64,000 nt of DNA from Deltaproteobacteria bacterium (GCA_028817435.1 JAPPPQ010000017.1:124001-188000), one strand, 5' to 3'; positions 17,202-26,309 are shown, numbered from the stretch's first letter. Notes: a model not told the origin generated them from the letters alone. Numbers and translations: made by a program.

Positions 17202-18409
17202 TCGTGCAGAAGTTCGGCGGCACCAGCGTGGGCGATCCCCAGCGGATTCGCGCGGTGGCCCGCCGCGTGGCGCAGGCGGCGGAGGCGCATGAGGTGGCGG
17301 TGGTGGTCTCGGCCATGGCCGGCGAAACCGATGCGCTGGCGGCGCTGGCGCGGGAACTCGGCGGCCCCGCGCCGGATCCCCGCGAAACCGATGCGCTGCT
17401 GGCGACCGGAGAGCAGAAGAGCAGCGCTTTGTTGTGCCTGGCGCTGCGGCAGCTCGGGCGTCCCGCGCGGAGCTTCACCGGCGTGCAGATGGGGCTGCGC
17501 ACCGATGCCGCGCACACCCGCGCGCGCATTCGCGGCATTGACGCGGAGCGCATTCGCGCGGTGTTGCAGAGCGGCGCAGTCGCCGTGCTGGCCGGCTTTC
17601 AGGGCGCGGATGCAGAGGGCAACATCACCACCCTGGGACGCGGCGGCTCGGATACCTCGGCGGTGGCGGTGGCCTGCGCGCTGGGCGCCGATGTCTGCGA
17701 GATTTACACCGATGTGGATGGCGTCTTCACCGCCGACCCGAACCAGGTTCCGGCGGCGCGCAAACTGGACGCCATTTCCTACGACGAGATGATTGAGGTG
17801 GCGAGCCTGGGCGCGAAGGTGCTGCAGATTCGCTCGGTGAAATTTGCAATGCGCTACGGCATGCCCATCCATGTGCGCTCCGCCTTTCACGGCGCAGCGG
17901 GCACCCGGGTGGTGGCGGAGGAATCTGTAATGGAAAAGCTCGTTGTCTCCGGCGTCACCTGCGACCGCAATCAGGCGAAGATCCGCGTTTCGGGGGTGAA
18001 GGATCAGCCCGGCGTGGCGGCGGAACTCTTCGGCCCGCTGGCCGAGGCGGAGATTGTGGTGGACATGATCGTGCAAAACACCGCCCACGACGGCAGCACC
18101 GACATGACCTTCACCGTCCCGCAGGGCGACTGCCCCCGCGCCCTTGAGATTTCGCAGCGCGTCGGCCCCCTCCTCGGCGGCAGCAGCGTGGAGAGCGACG
18201 AGGGCATTTCCAAAGTCTCCGTGGTGGGGCTGGGCATGAAGGACCACGCCGGCGTCGCCTCTCGCATGTTCCGCATTCTCGCCGATGAGGGCATCAACAT
18301 TCAGATGATCGGCACCAGCGAGATCAAGATTTCGGTGGTGATTGAGGAGAAATACACCGAGCTGGCGCTGCGCGCCCTGCACGCCGCTTTTATGGAGAGC
18401 GGGTTTTGA
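17192..18409 (+). CDS. lysC: Aspartate kinase
   Basis: A 405-residue monofunctional aspartokinase, the entry step to Lys, Thr, Met and (in Gram-negatives) diaminopimelate. The amino-acid-kinase motif KFGGTSVG is at 7-14, followed by FQGADAEGNITTLGRGGSDTSA and the ATP-site segment YTDVDGVFTADP. Two C-terminal ACT domains (about residues 263-405; GVKDQPGVAAELF and GLGMKDHAGVASRMF) imply feedback control, usually by Lys and/or Thr. The ATG at 17192 begins inside the end of tsaE. A GC-rich self-complementary stretch (18410-18422) follows the stop. Confidence 0.95.
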   Translation: MSLIVQKFGGTSVGDPQRIRAVARRVAQAAEAHEVAVVVSAMAGETDALAALARELGGPAPDPRETDALLATGEQKSSALLCLALRQLGRPARSFTGVQMGLRTDAAHTRARIRGIDAERIRAVLQSGAVAVLAGFQGADAEGNITTLGRGGSDTSAVAVACALGADVCEIYTDVDGVFTADPNQVPAARKLDAISYDEMIEVASLGAKVLQIRSVKFAMRYGMPIHVRSAFHGAAGTRVVAEESVMEKLVVSGVTCDRNQAKIRVSGVKDQPGVAAELFGPLAEAEIVVDMIVQNTAHDGSTDMTFTVPQGDCPRALEISQRVGPLLGGSSVESDEGISKVSVVGLGMKDHAGVASRMFRILADEGINIQMIGTSEIKISVVIEEKYTELALRALHAAFMESGF

Positions 18410-18460
18410 GGCGGCGGCCGCCTATACTCCCGCCGCTTCCACGGTCCCGCGGGAGGCGCA

Positions 18461-18862
18461 ATGCGAGAATCCCGTGCCGCCTGGGCTGCTCTGCTGCTGG
18501 CGCTGCTGGCCCTTGCGCGCCCCGGCTGCGAGCGCTGGCCCGCGCCGCCGCCTCCGCCTGCGCCGCATCCGGGCGGGGTGGGCGCGGCGGCGCTGCTCTG
18601 GGGCGGCGCGCTGGATTTGAACCGCAGCCGCCCTGCGGATCTGCAGGCGCTGCCGGGCATCGGCGCGCTGCGGGCCGCCGCCCTGGTGCGGGGGCGGCCC
18701 TACTGCCGCGTGGAGGAGATTTTGCGCGTGCGCGGCATTGGCCCCACCACCCTGGCGCGCCTGCGCGGTCAACTGGCGGTTCCCGCGCCGCCGCCCGGCT
18801 GCCGCGCCGCCCCGGAAGCCCCGGAAGAGCGGGTTTTGGACGGCGGCGGCGCTGGAATGTAG
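18461..18862 (+). CDS. ComEA-like helix-hairpin-helix protein, exported
   Basis: A 133-residue protein with an N-terminal hydrophobic export segment (about residues 8-22, ending RPGC, a poor lipobox). A Pro-rich linker is followed by a ComEA-type tandem HhH domain (about residues 50-108): LDLNRSRPADLQALPGIG, then VEEILRVRGIGPTTLARLR. ComEA-type proteins bind double-stranded DNA non-specifically at the cell surface, and some serve in natural transformation. No other competence gene is visible, so uptake is only a possibility. A TATACT sits at 18423-18428 without a matching -35. The cysteine desulfurase begins 9 bases downstream. Confidence 0.82.
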   Translation: MRESRAAWAALLLALLALARPGCERWPAPPPPPAPHPGGVGAAALLWGGALDLNRSRPADLQALPGIGALRAAALVRGRPYCRVEEILRVRGIGPTTLARLRGQLAVPAPPPGCRAAPEAPEERVLDGGGAGM

Positions 18863-18871
18863 CCTGCACCT

Positions 18872-20020
18872 GTGAGCGGAGGGCGCATCTACCTGGACCA
18901 CAACGCCACCACCCCGGTGCGGCCGGAGGTGGTGCGCGTCATGACGGCGGCGCTCTGCCAGTGCTGGGGCAATCCCTCGAGCACCCACGCCGAGGGCGCT
19001 GCCGCCCGCCGCGCGCTGGATTGCGCGCGGGAGCAGGTGGCGGCCCTGACGGGCGCGCTGCCGGGGCAGGTGATCTTCACGGCGGGCGCCACCGAGGCCA
19101 ACAACGCGGTGCTGCACGGCGTGCGGGCGCTGTGCGGCGGTGGGAGGCCGCATTTCGCCGCCACCACCATCGAGCACCCCTCGGTGCTGGAGCCGCTGCG
19201 CGCCTTCGAGTCCGGGGGTGCGCGCATTACCTGGCTCGGCGTGGATTGTGACGGGCGCGTGAATCTGGCCGAGGCCGCGGCGGCCTGCGCCGCAGAGCCG
19301 GCGCTGCTCTCGGTGATTCTCGCCAACAACGAGACGGGGGTGGTGCAGGATCTCCCCGCCATTGCCGGGCTGGCGCAGGCGCGGGGCGTGCCGCTGCATG
19401 TGGATGCGACGCAGGCGGCGGGCAAGATTGCGCTGGACGCGGCGCGCTGCGCGGACTGGCTCACGGGCTCGGCCCACAAGCTGGGCGGGCCGAAGGGCGC
19501 GGGGTTTTTGGTGGCGCGCAGTGCGCTGGCGCTGCCGCCGCTGTTGCGCGGCGGCCCGCAGGAAAAGCGCCGCAGAGGCGGCACCGAAAATCTGCCCGGC
19601 ATTATTGGCCTGGGCGCGGCCTGCGAACTGGCGCGGGCCGATTCGGCGCGCGGCGCGCGCACTGCCGCGCTGCGCGACCGGCTCTGGGAGGGCATGGCGA
19701 AGTCCATCCCCCGGGTGCGCCGCAACGGCAGTGCGCAGCACGCGCTGCCGAACACGCTGAGCGTGGAATTCGAGCAGGTGGCGGGCGAGGTGTTGCTGGA
19801 AGCGCTGGACGGGGAGGGCGTGGCTGCATCGTCGGGGGCGGCCTGCGCTTCGGGATCCATCGAGCCCTCTCATGTGTTGCTGGCCATGGGCCGGACGCCG
19901 CAGCAGGCGCGGGCCTCGCTGCGCTTTTCGCTGGGCCCCGCCAACACCGGGGAAGAGATTGCCCGCGTGCTCGAGCTGTTGCCGCCGCTGGTCGCGCGGG
20001 TGCGCGAGGCCGCGCCGTGA
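18872..20020 (+). CDS. Cysteine desulfurase (IscS/NifS family)
   Basis: A 382-residue PLP enzyme that removes sulfur from cysteine as an enzyme-bound persulfide. YLDHNATTPV at the N-terminus, NNETG, VDATQAAGK, the PLP lysine in SAHKLGGPKG, and the persulfide cysteine in SSGAACASG identify the family. The start is GTG at 18872. It overlaps mnmA by GTGA, which strongly suggests that it supplies sulfur for tRNA 2-thiolation. No iscU or other cluster-assembly gene is adjacent, so a general Fe-S role is not shown here. Confidence 0.93.
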   Translation: MSGGRIYLDHNATTPVRPEVVRVMTAALCQCWGNPSSTHAEGAAARRALDCAREQVAALTGALPGQVIFTAGATEANNAVLHGVRALCGGGRPHFAATTIEHPSVLEPLRAFESGGARITWLGVDCDGRVNLAEAAAACAAEPALLSVILANNETGVVQDLPAIAGLAQARGVPLHVDATQAAGKIALDAARCADWLTGSAHKLGGPKGAGFLVARSALALPPLLRGGPQEKRRRGGTENLPGIIGLGAACELARADSARGARTAALRDRLWEGMAKSIPRVRRNGSAQHALPNTLSVEFEQVAGEVLLEALDGEGVAASSGAACASGSIEPSHVLLAMGRTPQQARASLRFSLGPANTGEEIARVLELLPPLVARVREAAP

Positions 20021-21087
20021 GCGCCCGCATTGTGGTGGGCATGTCGGGCGGCGTGGATTCCTCCGTCGCCGCGGCGCTGCTCGCCGAATCCGGCCACGAG
20101 GTGATCGGCGTGACCATGCATTTGGCGGGGAGCAGCAGCCGCTGCTGCTCTCTGGATGACGCCGACGACGCGCGGCGCGTGGCTGCGCGGCTCGGCATTC
20201 GCTTCTATGTCGCCAACTACAAGGAGCGCTTCCGCGAAGAGGTGATGCTGCCCTTTGCCGACGCTTACCTGGCGGGGCAGACGCCGATTCCATGCATCGC
20301 CTGCAACAAGCGCTTCAAGTTCGATCTGTTGCTGGCCCGGGCGCGGGCGCTGGGGGCGGATGCCGTCGCCACTGGTCACTACGCGCGCATTGCAACCGGG
20401 CCCGGCGGCGCGCCGCACTTGCTGCGCGGCGTGGACCCCGGCAAAGACCAGTCCTACTTTCTCTACAATCTTTCGGCAGAGCAATTGCGGCGCATCCGCT
20501 TTCCCATCGGCGCGCTTTGCAAGAGCGAAGTGCGCCAGCGCGCCCGGGCGCTGGGCCTGGCGACGGCGGAAAAGCCCGAGAGCCAGGAAATCTGCTTCGT
20601 GCCGCAGGGAAATTACGCCGGGGTGGTGGAGGCGCTGCGCCCCGAGGCGCAGCACGGCGCGGGGGATATTGTGGATCGCGCGGGCCGGCGGCTGGGCCGC
20701 CACCGGGGTGTGCATCGCTACACGGTGGGGCAGCGCCGCGGCCTCGGCCTGCAGGGGCTGCCGGGCGGGCCCCGCTATGTGGTGGCGCTGGACGCCGCGC
20801 GGCGCCGGGTGGTGGTGGGCGGCGGGGACGAGCTGCTGGTTTCGGGCGCGCAGATCGGCGGTGTCTCCTGGACCTTCGAGCCGCCGGCCGGCGCGCCGCT
20901 CCGCGCCCGGGTGCAGATTCGCCACCGCCACGAAGCCGTCGCGGCGCGCATTGAGCCCGGCCCCGGAGGCACCGCGAAGGTGCATTTTGCCGAGCCGGTG
21001 CGCGCGCTCTCGCCCGGCCAGGCCGCGGTTTTTTACGACGGCGAGCGGCTGCTCGGCGGCGGCGTCATTGCGGGCGCGCTCTCATGA
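20017..21087 (+). CDS. mnmA: tRNA 2-thiouridylase MnmA
   Basis: A 356-residue PP-loop enzyme that thiolates U34 of tRNA-Lys, -Glu and -Gln. The PP-loop GMSGGVDSS is near the N-terminus. The catalytic cysteines are in PCIACNKRFKF and SQEICFV, and the hinge region is KDQSYFLYNLS. The GTG start overlaps the desulfurase stop, and its own stop overlaps the rnc start (ATGA). Its context next to a cysteine desulfurase matches its need for persulfide sulfur. Confidence 0.96.
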   Translation: MSARIVVGMSGGVDSSVAAALLAESGHEVIGVTMHLAGSSSRCCSLDDADDARRVAARLGIRFYVANYKERFREEVMLPFADAYLAGQTPIPCIACNKRFKFDLLLARARALGADAVATGHYARIATGPGGAPHLLRGVDPGKDQSYFLYNLSAEQLRRIRFPIGALCKSEVRQRARALGLATAEKPESQEICFVPQGNYAGVVEALRPEAQHGAGDIVDRAGRRLGRHRGVHRYTVGQRRGLGLQGLPGGPRYVVALDAARRRVVVGGGDELLVSGAQIGGVSWTFEPPAGAPLRARVQIRHRHEAVAARIEPGPGGTAKVHFAEPVRALSPGQAAVFYDGERLLGGGVIAGALS

Positions 21088-21821
21088 GCGCGCTCCGCGC
21101 CGCGCCCGCCGCCGCTTCCCCCGCAGATTTGGCGGCGCTGGAGGCGGCGCTGGGGCACCGCTTCGCAGATCGCACCCTGCTCGAGCGCGCGCTGACTCAT
21201 CCCTCGCGGGCCCAGGAGCAGGGCGCTGGCTCCGACAACCAGCGCCTGGAGTTTCTGGGCGACGCCGTGCTCGAATTGGTAGTGGGCGAATCGCTTTACG
21301 CCGCGCACCCCGATTGGCGGGAGGGCGATTTGACTCAGGCGCGGGCCGCGCTGGTGAACGGCCGCACCCTGGCGCAGCGGGCGAAGCGCCTGGGCCTCGG
21401 CGGCTGGGTGCGGCTCGGGCGCAGCGGAGAGGCTTTTGATGTGCAGCCCAAAATTCTCACCGATGTCTTCGAAGCCGTGGTGGGAGCGCTTTACCTGGAC
21501 GGCGGCATTGAAGCGGCGCGCGCGCTGATCCGCAGGGTGTTGCCGGAGTGCAGCGATGCAGCTTTTGCGCCGCCGCCGCGGGATCCGAAGTCGCGCCTCA
21601 ACGAGTGGGCGCATGCCCAGCGACTCGACCCGCCGCGCTACTGCACCATCGCCGACAGCGGCGCAGAGGGCGGCGACGGCCGCTTCGCCGTGATGGTGCT
21701 GCTGGAGGGCCGCGCAGTGGGCGAGGGCAACGGCCGCACCAAGCGCGCCGCCGAAAACGCCGCCGCCGGCAGCGCGCTGGCGCAACTCGATCCCGCCGCC
21801 GCGGGCGAAGCGGCGCTGTGA
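21084..21821 (+). CDS. rnc: Ribonuclease III
   Basis: A 245-residue double-strand-specific RNase. The catalytic signature NQRLEFLGDAVLELVVGE is followed by the second acidic site DVFEAVVGALYLDGG, and a C-terminal dsRNA-binding domain (about residues 165-238; GNGRTKRAAENAA) completes the standard layout. It processes rRNA precursors and structured mRNAs. It is coupled to mnmA by ATGA and followed by era, the widely conserved rnc-era pair. Confidence 0.96.
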   Translation: MSALRAAPAAASPADLAALEAALGHRFADRTLLERALTHPSRAQEQGAGSDNQRLEFLGDAVLELVVGESLYAAHPDWREGDLTQARAALVNGRTLAQRAKRLGLGGWVRLGRSGEAFDVQPKILTDVFEAVVGALYLDGGIEAARALIRRVLPECSDAAFAPPPRDPKSRLNEWAHAQRLDPPRYCTIADSGAEGGDGRFAVMVLLEGRAVGEGNGRTKRAAENAAAGSALAQLDPAAAGEAAL

Positions 21822-21834
21822 GCGCGCGCAATCC

Positions 21835-22791
21835 ATGGCGCATGGCTCCGCAGAGCACCGGGCGGGAGTGGTGGCGCTGCTCGGCCGCCCCAATGCCGGC
21901 AAGTCCACGCTGTTGAACCGGCTGCTCGGCGAGAAGCTCGCCATCGTCACCGCCAAGCCGCAGACCACGCGCAGCCGCATCCTCGGCGTGCTCACCCGCC
22001 CCGGCGCGCAATTGCTGCTGCTCGATACGCCGGGCTTTTGCGATGTGGGCGCGCCCGTCACATCTGGTGCGCCCGGTGCCCCCGGCAAGTCCGGCGCCCC
22101 CGGCGCATCGGGCGCGCCCGGCGCACGGCGCGGCGCGGCGTTGATCCGCGCGCTCAACGAGATTGCGCTGCGCGTGGCCTCGGATTGCGACGCCGCCGTG
22201 CTGCTGGTGGATCCCGCCCAGGGGTGGAGCGCCGCGCACGCTGCGCTGCGCGGGCAATTCGCCCGGCGCGGCGCGCCGCTGCTGGTGGCCGCCAGCAAGT
22301 GCGATTCGCAGCGGGCCTGCGCGGCCGCCGCCGCGCTGCCCGCAGATCTCCGCATCTCGGCGCGGACCGGCGCGGGCGTTGAAGCGCTGATCGAGCGGCT
22401 CGCCGCGCTGCTGCCCGAATCGCCCGCGCTCTACGACGCCGACACCCTCACCGACCGCTCGCTGCGCTTTCTCGCCGCCGAGGCGATCCGCGAGGCGGTC
22501 TTCGAGGAGTTGTCGCAGGAACTCCCCTACAGCACCGCCGTGGAGATCGAGTGCTTCGACGAATCCCGCCCCGGCCTGGCGCGCATTCGCGCCAACCTGC
22601 TGGTGGAGCGCAAATCGCAAAAGGGCATCGCGGTGGGGAAGGGCGGCGCGAAAATCGCCGCCGTCGGCCGCCGCGCGCGCCTCGCCATCGAAGCGCTGCT
22701 CGGCTGCCGCGTGCACCTGGAGCTGTGGGTGAAGCAGGAGCCCAAGTGGAGCCAACGCCCCGCCCGCCTCCGCTCCCTCGGCTACCACTGA
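21835..22791 (+). CDS. era: GTPase Era with a collagen-like insertion
   Basis: A 318-residue Era GTPase, which binds 16S rRNA and aids 30S assembly. G1 is GRPNAGKS, the switch-I region has KPQTTR, and G3 is DTPG. The G4 position reads SKCD rather than the canonical NKxD. A C-terminal KH domain with VGKGGAKI is present. Directly after G3, where most Era proteins have a short loop, residues 78-98 form seven Gly-X-Y triplets (mostly Gly-Ala-Pro). The frame is intact and the KH domain is normal, so the protein is probably functional. It follows rnc by 13 bases. Confidence 0.94.
   Translation: MAHGSAEHRAGVVALLGRPNAGKSTLLNRLLGEKLAIVTAKPQTTRSRILGVLTRPGAQLLLLDTPGFCDVGAPVTSGAPGAPGKSGAPGASGAPGARRGAALIRALNEIALRVASDCDAAVLLVDPAQGWSAAHAALRGQFARRGAPLLVAASKCDSQRACAAAAALPADLRISARTGAGVEALIERLAALLPESPALYDADTLTDRSLRFLAAEAIREAVFEELSQELPYSTAVEIECFDESRPGLARIRANLLVERKSQKGIAVGKGGAKIAAVGRRARLAIEALLGCRVHLELWVKQEPKWSQRPARLRSLGYH
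22066..22128 (+). repeat. Seven 9-bp repeats encoding Gly-X-Y triplets in era
   Basis: Seven successive nine-base units of the form GGN GCN CCC (two units vary) encode Gly-Ala-Pro, Gly-Ala-Pro, Gly-Lys-Ser, Gly-Ala-Pro, Gly-Ala-Ser, Gly-Ala-Pro, Gly-Ala-Arg. Unit length is a multiple of three, so copy-number change keeps the era frame. Confidence 0.9.
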
Positions 22792-22836
22792 TTTGAGTTA
22801 CACTGCGCTCTCCCGCCACAGAACAAGGAGCCTCCC

Positions 22837-23256
22837 ATGAAAGCCGTGAAAATCGCCGGGATCCTGCTCTTCATCTATCTGCTGCTCGTCGCCGCCTTCG
22901 AGTCCCTGCTCGGCTACTACCAGCCCGAAGGGGCGAGGACCGTGGTCATCACCACCACCGATGCCGATGGCGATGCCCACGACCGCGTGCTGACCGCACT
23001 TTCGAGCGGCGGCCAGCTCTATGTGGCAGTCAATCACTGGCCTCGCGCCTGGTATCGCCGGGTATTGAAAAACCCCAAGGTGCAGATTACCCGTCAGTCG
23101 GACGGGACGACGGAGACCAGGGATTACCTGGCCGTCCCGGTTTCCGGGGAGGAGCGCGGCCGCGTGGCGCGGGAGAATCCGACCAGCATCCGGTTTCGCA
23201 TCCAGACCGGATTCCCGCCCCGCCATTTCATTCGGCTGGATCCCTCTGCCGAATAG
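22837..23256 (+). CDS. Membrane-anchored DUF385/nitroreductase-like split-barrel protein (copy 2)
   Basis: A 139-residue protein with one N-terminal transmembrane helix (about residues 6-23) and a DUF385-like split barrel: VVITTTDADGDAHDRV, then GQLYVAVNHWPRAWYRR, NPKVQI, and FPPRHFIRLDP at the end. It is clearly paralogous to the protein at 1229-1678. AAGGAG lies 7-8 bases before the ATG, and a TACACT (22799-22804) may be a -10. The cofactor and function are unknown; F420- or FMN-dependent reduction is a family-level guess. It converges on the restriction-modification gene with a 20-base gap. Confidence 0.6.
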   Translation: MKAVKIAGILLFIYLLLVAAFESLLGYYQPEGARTVVITTTDADGDAHDRVLTALSSGGQLYVAVNHWPRAWYRRVLKNPKVQITRQSDGTTETRDYLAVPVSGEERGRVARENPTSIRFRIQTGFPPRHFIRLDPSAE

Positions 23257-23276
23257 ACGGCCTGCGGACGGAGGGC

Positions 23277-26200
23277 TCAGCGGGGGAGCCGGGACATGGC
23301 GTCGGTGATTTGGACGGTCTCGAGGCTGATGTGGCAGACCTTTTTCAACAGGGCAAGGGCCTGCTCCTTGTGATCGGCGAAGCGGTAGGTGTTGAACTTC
23401 TCCCGGACGGTGGGGTCCTTGATCTTCTTCTCCTTGTATTGATCCAGCACCCATTCGAGGGCAGAGCGGGGGCCGAGCTGATAGCGCCACGCGTCGGCGG
23501 GGATGCCGCTCAGCGTGGTCTGGGAATCGATGGTGATGATTCCCTTCGCCTTGTCGGCGCGCAGCTTGGGGAGGCCGGGCTGGGTCAGGCAATCCCGTCG
23601 CTTCAGGGGGTGAGACCTGGCGCTCTCGAAATTCATATGCATATTGGCGAGCATGCGTCCCCACTTCACCCACTTGCGGAAATCCTCGTGGAAGGGCAGG
23701 CGGGGAAGGTCGCGCCGCAGGTTGACGGCGTAGCGTTCCCGCCAGACGGGGTCGTGCAACGCTGCGTAGGTGTAGTGGAATATCTGCAAGGGGGTAATTC
23801 GGGGGTTACCGTAGTGTTCGCGGAACTGACGCAGGCCCCAAGCTGTGATGTTGCTGCGGCGCTTGCCATCGGCGCAGTAGCGGTAGAGGGGGAGGCACTG
23901 AACCGGTTCAACGAAGAGGGCGAGAGACGGAATGGTGGATGTTGCGAAGACCTGAAACGGAATTCGCTGGCTGCTGGAGAAACAGATAACCTTGTTCTCT
24001 CCATTCTTGCCCGTAGGGAAGATAGAAGGCTGCTGGTAGCGGCGGTGCGTGATAATAGGGTCGTAATACAGTTCCTTCTTGATGAATGGGCGATACAGCG
24101 AATGGACAATCTTCTTTTCCGAGTAGGTCAATTTGCTTCCCTTGGTCAGATGGGCTTCCAGCTCTGAAGTCCATTTGATCGTCCGGTCCACCCATTCGCC
24201 GATGTTTTGCGGATTCTCCTCGATAAGACGGGCGCGCTCACGCCTGTAATGCCTGCAGAAAAACCTGACCTTCTTTGCCAAATTGGTCTTGTCAAAGTCG
24301 TAGCTCCAGTCATCCCGGCTCGTGACGACGCCAAGGGAAAACAGCTTGAAAACCGCCGTTTCTACCGCTCCGTTCTTTGCGAGTTTCGTCCTTCGGTCAG
24401 CCAGTGGCAGCAAATCGCCGAAGTCATTGTCTGTCTGCTCCAGCCAGTTGCCCCGCTCGTCGGGGACGATGTGCTCGAAATCAATCTCCGGCAGATTCGT
24501 CGAGAAGAGAAAGGCCAGCTTGTCATTCGCAGGCTCGAAATCGCCCCGCTTGGTGTAGTGAATCTCGCAGCCCTCGGCTCCCTCCTTCCGCACGAAGAGG
24601 CCAATGGCGACTCCGGTCATGATCCCAAAGACATTCTGCGCACCGGGGAGCCTGCGGATATCCCCGCCCAGGTCAATGATGTGGATCTCGTTGAATTCGC
24701 GGGCGGCATACTTGCGAAACCCGTCGTCTTGCCTCGAATCGATCCATGAGCGGTTTGTGATGAAAGCCAGCACGCCATTTGCATTCAGCCGATCCGAGGC
24801 CCAGCGGATGAAGCGCTTATACATATCATACTGCTTGGTCTTCTGCGCGGTGCTCTGCTTGACATAGGTCTCCTTGATGCGCCGGTCAATTGCGGGGTAT
24901 GCCCGGTTCTTGTTGTTCTCGTTCTCGTTTTGCTGGTTGGCATTGTAGGGCGGATTGCCGATGATGACGCTGATGCGCTTCTCGTTCTGCCGCCGGATGC
25001 GATCGAGGTTCTCATCGCTCAGGCCGCCGAGGTTCCGCTGCGTGTGCTTCTTCCCATCGCTGAAATCGAAATTGTCCAAGGTATCCACAAAGCAGATATT
25101 CGGGAATTCCAGGTATTCGCCGGCCTTGCTCTTGTAGGTGTATTCGATATTCAGATTGGCGATGTAGTAGGGCAGAATGCCCACCTCGTTGGCGTGAATC
25201 TCCTCCTCATACTTCTGCCGCAGATGCGCGGGCGGAATGAACTCGATCAGCTCGGTGATGAAGGTGCCGGTGCCGGCGGCGGGGTCGAGAATCTCCACAT
25301 TGCGGTCGTAGAGATGGCGGTCAAAGTGCCGGCGGGTGAGATGGTCTGCGGCGCGGATCATGAATTTCACAATCTCGCCCGGCGTATAGACCACGCCGAG
25401 GCGGTCTGCGGCCTTGGGATTGTAGACCTTGTAGAAGTTTTCGTAAATCACCTTGAGAAAACGCTGCTTTTCGTGGTGATCGGAGATGCCGAGGGCCGCC
25501 CGCTGAATAGCGGCGTAGTAGCTCTTGAGCCGGTCCAGGGTGTTGCGCCGCACATTGCCGGTGAAGAAGGTGCGCTCCAGCTCGTCCAGCCGGTGGGCGA
25601 TGTTGTTTTCGCTGTGGAATTGGTCTTCGCCGAAGACCTTGAGAAAGATATCCCGGGTGAGCATATGCTGGATCAGCATTTCGCGCACATCGTCCGGGCC
25701 CACGGTGGGGTTGATGGTCCGGCGGCAGGTGCTGAGAAACGCATCCGCTGCCTCGCGGAAGCTCGCATTGCGCTGCCGCTCTGCGCGGATGGATTCGCGC
25801 AGCGCTTCCAGCACCCGGGGCAGATCCTCCCGGAATTGCCCCACCGCCTTGTGAAAGTCGGCGATCTCCGGCGGCTCGTGGTCCAGAAAGGCGCGCAGCA
25901 GCCGTTCCAGTTTTGCGCCATCGCTCATGGGGACGCGGACGATCTCGCGCCCGCTCTGAATCAGCACGGCGGTCTCGGAATCCTCGAAAATGATGTTCCC
26001 CATCGGGTAGCCCTTGCGCCGCTTTGTTGCGATCTCCCGATTCAGATCGTCGTCCGTGTCCTTGGCCTCCCAGTAGCCGCGGTCCTGGCGCAAATCGTCC
26101 TTCACGGTGCCGTCGGGAACGACGCCTGCGGGCGGCGTTGCCGGGCTGCGGTAGCGCAGTTCCGGCGCCAGGGTCAGGCGCCGCTTGGCGCAGTGGCGCT

Positions 26201-26309
26201 CCAGGTAGCGCTGGAATGCGCTGCGAATCACCCCTTCGCCGCGCTCGCCGCTGACCCGTTGCAGCCGGGAAAGCTCCTCCCGGTATTCTCGGTGCCACGC
26301 CCCACTCAT
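23277..26309 (-). CDS. Stand-alone type ISP/IIG-like restriction-modification enzyme
   Basis: A 1010-residue single-chain restriction-modification protein. The N-terminal domain has a PD-(D/E)xK-type nuclease site with D66 in VVPDG and E81-A-K83 in YWEAKD. A helical region precedes the N6-adenine methyltransferase: motif I DPAAGTGTF at 342-350 and motif IV NPPY at 452-455. The C-terminal half resembles the type ISP target-recognition region. The helicase of classical 1500-1600-residue type ISP enzymes is absent, so it is closer to a type IIG arrangement. The ATG at 26309 is preferred; another lies at 26336. GC content is clearly lower than the neighbours, most strongly at 23.9-25.1 kb, pointing to horizontal transfer. 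No separate specificity or methylase gene is present. Confidence 0.85.
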   Translation of the reverse strand: MSGAWHREYREELSRLQRVSGERGEGVIRSAFQRYLERHCAKRRLTLAPELRYRSPATPPAGVVPDGTVKDDLRQDRGYWEAKDTDDDLNREIATKRRKGYPMGNIIFEDSETAVLIQSGREIVRVPMSDGAKLERLLRAFLDHEPPEIADFHKAVGQFREDLPRVLEALRESIRAERQRNASFREAADAFLSTCRRTINPTVGPDDVREMLIQHMLTRDIFLKVFGEDQFHSENNIAHRLDELERTFFTGNVRRNTLDRLKSYYAAIQRAALGISDHHEKQRFLKVIYENFYKVYNPKAADRLGVVYTPGEIVKFMIRAADHLTRRHFDRHLYDRNVEILDPAAGTGTFITELIEFIPPAHLRQKYEEEIHANEVGILPYYIANLNIEYTYKSKAGEYLEFPNICFVDTLDNFDFSDGKKHTQRNLGGLSDENLDRIRRQNEKRISVIIGNPPYNANQQNENENNKNRAYPAIDRRIKETYVKQSTAQKTKQYDMYKRFIRWASDRLNANGVLAFITNRSWIDSRQDDGFRKYAAREFNEIHIIDLGGDIRRLPGAQNVFGIMTGVAIGLFVRKEGAEGCEIHYTKRGDFEPANDKLAFLFSTNLPEIDFEHIVPDERGNWLEQTDNDFGDLLPLADRRTKLAKNGAVETAVFKLFSLGVVTSRDDWSYDFDKTNLAKKVRFFCRHYRRERARLIEENPQNIGEWVDRTIKWTSELEAHLTKGSKLTYSEKKIVHSLYRPFIKKELYYDPIITHRRYQQPSIFPTGKNGENKVICFSSSQRIPFQVFATSTIPSLALFVEPVQCLPLYRYCADGKRRSNITAWGLRQFREHYGNPRITPLQIFHYTYAALHDPVWRERYAVNLRRDLPRLPFHEDFRKWVKWGRMLANMHMNFESARSHPLKRRDCLTQPGLPKLRADKAKGIITIDSQTTLSGIPADAWRYQLGPRSALEWVLDQYKEKKIKDPTVREKFNTYRFADHKEQALALLKKVCHISLETVQITDAMSRLPR

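Noticed and set aside
18423-18428. TATACT as a promoter for the ComEA-like gene
   Set aside because: A good -10 hexamer, but no -35 within 15-19 bases, so it is not listed as a promoter.
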